NCBI GenBank assembly: GCA_023413135.1 | Contig: JAEZQK010000010.1 | Coordinates: 1-9,563 of the forward strand | Origin: Bacillota bacterium | GTDB taxonomy: Bacteria > Bacillota > Clostridia > Christensenellales > Aristaeellaceae | Direction: 5' to 3' | Length of the DNA stretch: 9,563 nt | Shown here: positions 6,054-9,563 of the stretch, piece by piece | Layout of the letters: each line of letters begins with the position of its first letter | Numbering within the stretch: the stretch's first letter is position 1 | Notes under the pieces: generated by a model | What the model was told of the DNA's origin: nothing | Database searches by the model: none | The model's input: the letters and a program-made list of their open reading frames with translations, nothing else | Made by a program: the position numbers and the translations under genes

Positions 6054-6527
6054 ATGGACATACAGGTGATCAGCAAGCAATCATTTTCAGTGATCGGCAA
6101 GGAAGGGCAAGGTTTGGCGGAAAACTCCCAGCAGTGGATTCCGCCTCTGTGGATAGATGCCAACTCCCATTTTGCCGAAATAGTGGGCCTTGCAAAGTAT
6201 GACGAAGCCGGAAAGATCGCCGGTATATGGGGGGCGATGAGCGATGTAAGCAATACGTTCAAGCCTTGGGATCATCAAGGGAAATATCTGGCCGGCTGTG
6301 AGGCTCTGGATGTGGCCGAACCCCCCGCCGGCTGGACGAAATGGACGATTCCTGCCTTTACCTACATTGTAGCCAACTGCTCTCAAAATCAATATGGCGA
6401 TACATTCCACTATATCTTGAAAGAATTTATACCAAGCAGCAATTATACATTGGCAGGCGCCGTGCAGGAATATTATCCGGAGCCTGGAAACAGTGATCGC
6501 ATTGCGTTGTATTTTCCTATAAAGTAA
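6054..6527 (+). CDS. GyrI-like / AraC effector-binding-fold protein
   Basis: This 157-residue protein looks like a stand-alone GyrI-like (AraC effector-binding, SOUL/GyrI fold) domain. It has an opening strand with a hydroxyl-rich kink (VISKQSFSVIGKEGQG, 5-20), a mid-domain WGAMSD (59-64) and EPPAGWTKWTIPAFTYIVANC (89-109). The closing VQEYYPEPGNSDRIALYFPIK (137-157) holds the Glu and Tyr-Pro pattern of the family's last strands. Such domains bind hydrophobic or cationic small molecules, and some hydrolyse or sequester toxins. There is no DNA-binding domain, so it is not itself a transcription factor. I chose the ATG at 6054, eight bases after AGGAG (6041-6045); an ATG at 6048 is too close to that site, and one at 6027 precedes it. 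A truncated 93.5% identical copy of its last 65 codons lies at 7763-7960. Confidence 0.82.
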   Translation: MDIQVISKQSFSVIGKEGQGLAENSQQWIPPLWIDANSHFAEIVGLAKYDEAGKIAGIWGAMSDVSNTFKPWDHQGKYLAGCEALDVAEPPAGWTKWTIPAFTYIVANCSQNQYGDTFHYILKEFIPSSNYTLAGAVQEYYPEPGNSDRIALYFPIK

Positions 6528-6550
6528 TTGCAGTTTGCATCTTTATGTTT

Positions 6551-6578
6551 TGGAACAGTGTCAGTTCCACCCTTTTTT
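6551..6578 (+). terminator. Weak terminator candidate after the GyrI-like gene
   Basis: TGGAAC (6551-6556) and GTTCCA (6564-6569) form a six-base stem with a seven-base loop, followed by CCC and six T's (6573-6578). It begins 23 bases after the stop. The T-run belongs to the start of repeat R1, so the terminator may have arisen at the junction. The stem is short. Confidence 0.4.
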
Positions 6579-6869
6579 GTGTTTTTAGTATTTTTAGTGG
6601 TGGTGCGTGTGTATGATGTGATTTTTGATGATTCGTATAGAAAAGATAAAAGATAATAATTATATTATATAATAATATATACGCCATTTTTGTTTCCCTG
6701 CCTGGGTTTTGGGATAACGTGTGTATGATTTTCTGTCTTCTTTATATGAAAGCATACAGGTACACTATAAACACTAAAAACACTGAAAACAAGAAGAAAC
6801 CTTCAATGCAACCTTTCACGTTTCAAATTGCTTCTCTAGCTTCGTTCTTGTGCATGGAGGGTGCCTTCA
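6569..6869. repeat. AT-rich direct repeat R1, MITE-like element with downstream extension
   Basis: This ~300-base stretch recurs as R2 at 6990-7270. The best-conserved parts are the left end (ACCCTTTTTTGTGTTTTTAG), an AT-rich centre, and about 100 bases at 6720-6820 that match R2 almost base for base. Imperfect inverted ends pair 6579-6599 with 6763-6783 at 19 of 21 positions. Beyond the right end, ACCTTCAATGCA (from 6800) can pair with TGCATGGAGGGT (6851-6862). R1 carries about 20 extra bases near 6620-6640 that R2 lacks. No protein of any credibility is encoded, and base composition is far more AT-rich than the neighbouring genes. Confidence 0.7.
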
Positions 6870-6879
6870 GAGAACACGG

Positions 6880-6929
6880 AGGACGGTTCTATGTGTTGTC
6901 GGATGAGTTAAATCATTAAGAACCGCCCT
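6880..6929. other. Hairpin in the spacer between R1 and R2
   Basis: AGGACGGTTCT (6880-6890) and AGAACCGCCCT (6919-6929) pair at 10 of 11 positions around a 28-base loop. No T-run follows. The rest of the spacer (6930-6989) shows only a repeated CCCTATGT and a small CAGTG/CACTG stem. No gene is seen. Confidence 0.4.
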
Positions 6930-6989
6930 ATGTTTGTATAAGCCCCCTATGTCATTTGGCCGTCAGTGACCACTGCGCATATAAGCCCT

Positions 6990-7270
6990 ACCCTTTTTTG
7001 TGTTTTTAGTGATTTTAGTGATGGTGCGTTTGTATGATATGTAAAGACAAAAGAAAATAATTATATTATATAATAATATACGCGACGTTTTTGTTTCCCT
7101 GACTGGGTTTGGAACAACGTGTGTATGATTTTTTGTCTTGTGTATATGAAAGCATACAGGTACACTATAAACACTAAAAACACTGAAAACAAGAAGAAAC
7201 CTTCAATGCAACCTTTCACGGTTTCCATTGCCGCCGATAACCTCGCGCCTTTGCAGGGAGGGTACCTTTA
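6990..7270. repeat. AT-rich direct repeat R2, second copy of the R1 element
   Basis: It is collinear with R1 apart from small deletions in the first third. The inverted ends are at 7000-7020 and 7163-7183 (19 of 21 positions pair). A right-hand extension again offers ACCTTCAATGCA with TGCAGGGAGGGT. The sequence between those two conserved arms has diverged strongly between copies while the arms have not. The copy lies directly upstream of the minus-strand ORF remnant. Confidence 0.7.
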
Positions 7271-7564
7271 TTGTTCCACCTGCGTTTGACTCGCATGTGT
7301 TCTTATCCTGTCATATAAAATGTCGAGCAGACTTTTGAAAAGCTTAATCATTCTGTTATGAGATGCGGCGGCTATATTCAGATCGCTTTCTCTTTTTATT
7401 GCTTCATTGCTGAACTGAACGGGCTCCCGGACAATTTGAAAGAAAACATCGCAGCCGATCAACTCGTTGCTGATGATGAACAGATTCTGGTCCTTGATCA
7501 GTTTGAGATTTGCATCGGACATATCATTGATACTGCCCTGAAAATAGGATGCGGGTGGAGCGTA
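7268..7564 (-). pseudogene. Remnant of an unrecognised protein gene
   Basis: On the minus strand about 98 codons end at a TGA at 7268-7270. The sequence has normal protein character: FQGSINDMSDANLKLIKDQ, then ELIGCDVFFQIVREPVQF, then a helical lysine-rich end with LFKSLLDILYDRIRTHASQ. The frame stays open to 7978, but upstream of about 7565 it reads through a palindromic repeat and then antisense through the GyrI-like copy, so those parts are not native. An ATG at 7522 could start an 84-residue protein, though its ribosome-binding site is poor (GGGCAG). I read it as the C-terminal remainder of a gene cut by repeat insertion or rearrangement. I do not recognise the family. Confidence 0.35.
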
Positions 7565-7568
7565 TACA

Positions 7569-7735
7569 AAGGCTTCCCCTTGAGGGCCTTCGTACCGTAC
7601 CGCGCTTCGCTTGTCCGGTGTTCCGCATTGCCGCTCCGCTCCAATGCTCCAGGCTCCGCCCTCCGGGAAGCTGTCGACGAAGTCGACTGATGAGGTGGGA
7701 ATGGACGAACGGATAGTCGCGCTAAACACCTCATC
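7569..7735. repeat. GC-rich composite palindromic repeat
   Basis: It begins AAGGCTTCCCCTTGAGGG, continues to a partner arm CCCTCCGGGAAGC (7659-7671), then GTCGAC-GAA-GTCGAC, then a perfect nine-base inverted pair GATGAGGTG (7689-7697) / CACCTCATC (7727-7735). The outer motifs match a dispersed palindrome I know from gut Firmicutes. The 72 bases between the two arms, with their own stem GCATTG/CAATGC, look like a second element inserted into the first. GC content contrasts sharply with R2 next to it. The family identification is from memory only. Confidence 0.55.
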
Positions 7736-7762
7736 CGGTGCTGCGCGCCACCTATTCCATCC

Positions 7763-7960
7763 GGCTGGACGAAATGGACGCTTCCTGCTTTCACCTACAT
7801 TGTAGCCAACTGCTCTCAAAATCAATATGGTGATACATTCCATTATATCCTGAAAGAATTTTTCCCAAGCAACAATTACACATTGGCAGGCGCCGTGCAG
7901 GAATACTATCCGGAGCCTGGAAACAGTGATCGCATCGCGTTGTATTTTCCAATAAAGTAA
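7763..7960 (+). pseudogene. 5'-truncated second copy of the GyrI-like gene
   Basis: Bases 7761-7960 align without gaps to 6328-6527, with 187 of 200 identical by my count. The frame is intact for 65 codons from Gly93 of the parent to the TAA at 7958-7960. Of 13 differences, nine are synonymous; the rest change three residues (Ile to Leu, Ile to Phe, Ser to Asn). The match stops abruptly at 7761, where a GC-rich repeat region begins, so the first 92 codons, promoter and start are missing. Upstream, the frame is open only back to a TGA at 7691-7693, without a convincing start. Weak similarity to the original continues about 20 bases past the stop. It is most likely non-functional. Confidence 0.8.
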
Positions 7961-8008
7961 TTGCAAGATGCATGTCATGTTGAGAAAAATCTATTGGGGC
8001 GTTGCGTG

Positions 8009-8064
8009 ATACCAATTTAAAAACATTAATGCGTCTATGAGCAATACTCTGAAAGTGAATCCAC
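8009..8064. repeat. Single end of the MITE-like family seen at 2171
   Basis: ATACCAATTTAAAAACATTAATGCG (8009-8033) aligns with the left end at 2170-2193 and the inverted right end at 2361-2383. Patchy similarity to the left end of the first element (2194-2232) continues to about 8064, including CTGAAAG and AATCCAC. No matching inverted right end is found before the insertion sequence, so this copy appears truncated. Confidence 0.5.
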
Positions 8065-8074
8065 CCCCGCCAAC

Positions 8075-8134
8075 TGTCATCCCTCACTGCGTGAAGGATC
8101 TTATTTTTCATGCCACTCCAAGATCCTTCGTCGC
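8075..8134. repeat. REP-like inverted repeat
   Basis: GAAGGATCTT (8093-8102) and AAGATCCTTC (8120-8129) pair perfectly around 17 bases, with partial pairing extending outward (GCG with CGC). The start TGTCATCCCTCACTGCG resembles the widespread TGTCATCCTGAGCG...GAAGGATCTT palindrome of many bacterial genomes. That likeness is from memory. Confidence 0.55.
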
Positions 8135-8139
8135 TTCCA

Positions 8140-8196
8140 CATCTGGCTCAATCGGCGCGTTTACTCGCTGCCGCTCGCATCGCTTTTGTTTCGCCA
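8140..8196. repeat. Dispersed ~47-base repeat, copy C
   Basis: CATCTGGCTCAATCGGCGC to TTTCGCC, matching copy B at 2551-2605 along its whole length with a few indels. The insertion sequence begins about 12 bases after it ends, so the IS has landed in or beside this repeat. Confidence 0.6.
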
Positions 8197-8251
8197 GCGG
8201 TACCGTCAAGGATTTTTCGCAAATTTGAGTTTGCCGTTTGGTAGCCGGTAG

Positions 8252-9445
8252 TCAGCCGGCAATGAAATCCGACTCTCCGGAGCCGGCTACATCCAGGTAC
8301 TTCATTCTCATATAGCGCTTTGTGCCCCACGCTGTACTTGCAACATGACGTAATCTCGCACAGACAAGCATCAGGGCAGAGTTGCCATCGGGGAAGGTAC
8401 CTACTACCCGTGTTCTGCGCCGGATCTCCCGGTTAATTCGTTCAATGACGTTATTGGTCCGGATTTTCAACCAGTGGGCATAGGGGAAGTTCATATAGGT
8501 AAGCGTTTCTTCGATGCCTTCCTCAATTTTCTGGGCGGCTTCTTTCAGTTTCATCTCCCGAAGCTTTTGAGCGACTGCTTTGGCTTTTTCCCTGGCCGCT
8601 TCCTTGCTCTCCTGGGCATGGATCGCTTTGAGCATGGCTGCCACTTCCTTCATCCTGGACCTAGGTGTTACAGAAAACACATTGCGGTAGAAGTGGACTG
8701 TGCAGCGCTGGTACTTGGCTTCCGGATACACCTGGTTAATGGCTTCCAGCAGGCCAAGGCATTTGTCGCCAATAAACAACTGGGTACCAGTCAGGCCGCG
8801 CTCCTTCAAGCTTTTCAGAAACGCCACCCAGCTTTCCTTGTCTTCCTTCATGCCTTCGCTGGCTCCGATAACCTCACGGTATCCTTCTTCATTTACCCCC
8901 AACGCCACCAGGATCGCCACATTCTCGTATTCGCCACCCCAGTTACGCTTGAGATAAATCCCATCCAAATACACGTACGTATATCTGCCTGAAAGCTTTC
9001 GCCTGCGCCAGTCCTCAATGTGGACATATACCTTTTTGTTCAGTTCACTGATGGTGCCCGGAGATACTTTGGTGCCCCACAGCGCTTCGGTGATATCTTC
9101 TACCCTTCGTACCGAGACACCCGCCAGATACATCTCAACCAAGGATTCTTCCACTGAGCTTTCCCGCCTGCGGTAACGCTCTATGATTGCCGTTTCAAAG
9201 GCAACTCCTTTGAGTTTGGGCACTTTCAGCTTCACATCCCCGGATGTGGTCAGCAGATTTCGCTCATAGTGGCCGGATCGGTATCCCTGGCGTTCCTGTG
9301 TCCGCTCATATTTCGCTGCGTTTGTCAGTGCCTGTGCTTCCTCTTCTAGCAGGCCGTTTAGGGTTTCTTCCACGCTGCTACGTACCAGCTCTTTTAATTC
9401 CTGCTTTATGGCTCCTTCGTTTAGGTGTATAATCTTCTCGGACAT
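8252..9445 (-). CDS. IS256-family transposase (DDE/RNase H fold)
   Basis: The 397-residue protein is full length for the family (about 390-410). It has the N-terminal YRSGHYERNL...DVKLKVPKL region typical of IS256 transposases, and the DDE catalytic triad: Asp161 in YLDGIYLK, Asp227 in FIGDKCLG, and Glu335 in NNVIERINREIRRRTRVVG, with the family's YQRCTVHFYRNV (245-256) between the second and third. FPDGNSALMLVCARLRH follows the Glu as expected. It acts on the surrounding IS ends as a cytosolic, DNA-binding transposase. The ATG at 9445 follows AAAGGAGG with an eight-base spacer. No frameshift or stop interrupts it, so it may be active. Near its 3' end GTAGCCGG and CCGGCTAC (8241-8248, 8283-8290) form an inverted pair spanning the stop codon. 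Confidence 0.96.
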   Translation of the reverse strand: MSEKIIHLNEGAIKQELKELVRSSVEETLNGLLEEEAQALTNAAKYERTQERQGYRSGHYERNLLTTSGDVKLKVPKLKGVAFETAIIERYRRRESSVEESLVEMYLAGVSVRRVEDITEALWGTKVSPGTISELNKKVYVHIEDWRRRKLSGRYTYVYLDGIYLKRNWGGEYENVAILVALGVNEEGYREVIGASEGMKEDKESWVAFLKSLKERGLTGTQLFIGDKCLGLLEAINQVYPEAKYQRCTVHFYRNVFSVTPRSRMKEVAAMLKAIHAQESKEAAREKAKAVAQKLREMKLKEAAQKIEEGIEETLTYMNFPYAHWLKIRTNNVIERINREIRRRTRVVGTFPDGNSALMLVCARLRHVASTAWGTKRYMRMKYLDVAGSGESDFIAG

Positions 9446-9484
9446 GGTTGCAGCCTCCTTTGGTGAGTTTGGTGTGGTAACTTG

Positions 9485-9513
9485 ATTCTACCAAACGGCT
9501 GCGACCTTGTCCT
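9485..9513 (-). promoter_or_regulatory. Candidate transposase promoter
   Basis: On the minus strand, AGGACA (9508-9513) and TAGAAT (9485-9490) are separated by 17 bases, matching TTGACA at four and TATAAT at five of six positions. The -10 overlaps the subterminal inverted repeat GCCGTTTGGTAG, so transposase bound there could repress its own gene. That repression is inference. Confidence 0.4.
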
Positions 9514-9563
9514 CTTTTTTCTTTGCCGCTTACCTCAATTTGCGAAATTTATTGTACCTTATC

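Larger units (their letters stand above)
8208..9553 (-). mobile_element. IS256-family insertion sequence
   Basis: The element is about 1.35 kb, the usual IS256 size, with one transposase gene. Its ends are inverted copies: TTTCGCAAATTTGAG (8215-8229) against TTTCGCAAATTGAG read inward from the right (9534-9547), differing by one T. A second, perfect 12-base subterminal inverted pair, GCCGTTTGGTAG, lies at 8233-8244 and 9488-9499. The outermost bases are only partly matched, so the exact ends may be off by several bases. The flanks read GTACCGT (8200-8206) and GTACCTT (9554-9560), a possible but imperfect target duplication; IS256 elements usually make eight or nine bases. The right flank is cut off by the window end. 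Confidence 0.85.

Noticed and set aside
6719..6919. Small plus-strand ORF of 66 codons in R1
   Set aside because: It has no ribosome-binding site, cannot be followed through R2 in the same form, and crosses the conserved/divergent boundary of the repeat.
6569..7220. R1/R2 as a CRISPR array or iteron origin
   Set aside because: There are only two long copies at unequal internal length, without regularly spaced short repeats, cas genes or a replication initiator gene nearby.
7268..7978. A 236-codon minus-strand frame as one complete gene
   Set aside because: Its first third is the antisense of the GyrI-like gene copy and the middle reads through a palindromic repeat. Only the C-terminal ~98 codons look native. 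A similar antisense frame lies over the intact GyrI-like gene, showing it is a shadow.
6528..7981. Simple tandem duplication of GyrI-like gene plus R element
   Set aside because: The order is gene-R1-R2-gene fragment rather than gene-R-gene-R, and the fragment is 6.5% diverged while the best R segments are closer, so the pieces have different histories.

Overview
The window looks like an accessory stretch of a Gram-positive, Clostridia-type chromosome. Strong GGAGG-type Shine-Dalgarno sites precede most genes. Secreted SH3b and VanY-type cell-wall proteins are present, and the intergenic repeats resemble those common in gut Firmicutes. I cannot name the genus. No tRNA, rRNA, CRISPR array or replication origin was seen. 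Product names come from reading motifs, not from database searches.

Positions 1-5856 hold ordinary genes, nearly all on the minus strand. A plus-strand gene tail (probable ABC solute-binding protein) converges on a minus-strand pair: a secreted multi-SH3b protein, then a GrpB/UPF0157 protein. A gene-free stretch of about 600 bases (2066-2673) follows, made largely of repeats: a MITE-like element with a long perfect hairpin inside it, two copies of a ~47-base repeat, and GC-rich hairpins that run into the end of the next gene. Next, again on the minus strand, is a probable two-gene unit of a secreted VanY-type carboxypeptidase (M15B) and an aminoglycoside-phosphotransferase-fold kinase. A second probable two-gene unit encodes a Gfo/Idh/MocA oxidoreductase followed by a UPF0303 (GlcG/HbpS-like) protein. 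Three extended -10 promoter candidates fit this layout.

Positions 6054-8206 are a patchwork. An intact GyrI-like (AraC effector-binding fold) gene is followed by two copies (R1, R2) of a ~280-300 base AT-rich non-coding element with imperfect terminal inverted repeats and a possible conserved RNA stem. Next come a remnant of an unrecognised minus-strand ORF, a GC-rich composite palindromic repeat, a 5'-truncated second copy of the GyrI-like gene, and a stack of dispersed repeats that also occur near 2170-2600. The window ends with an essentially complete IS256-family insertion sequence (about 8208-9553).

I found no convincing new multi-gene system. The best leads are the paired R1/R2 elements, the truncated GyrI-like paralog whose differences are mostly synonymous, and the repeat families shared between the two gene-poor zones.
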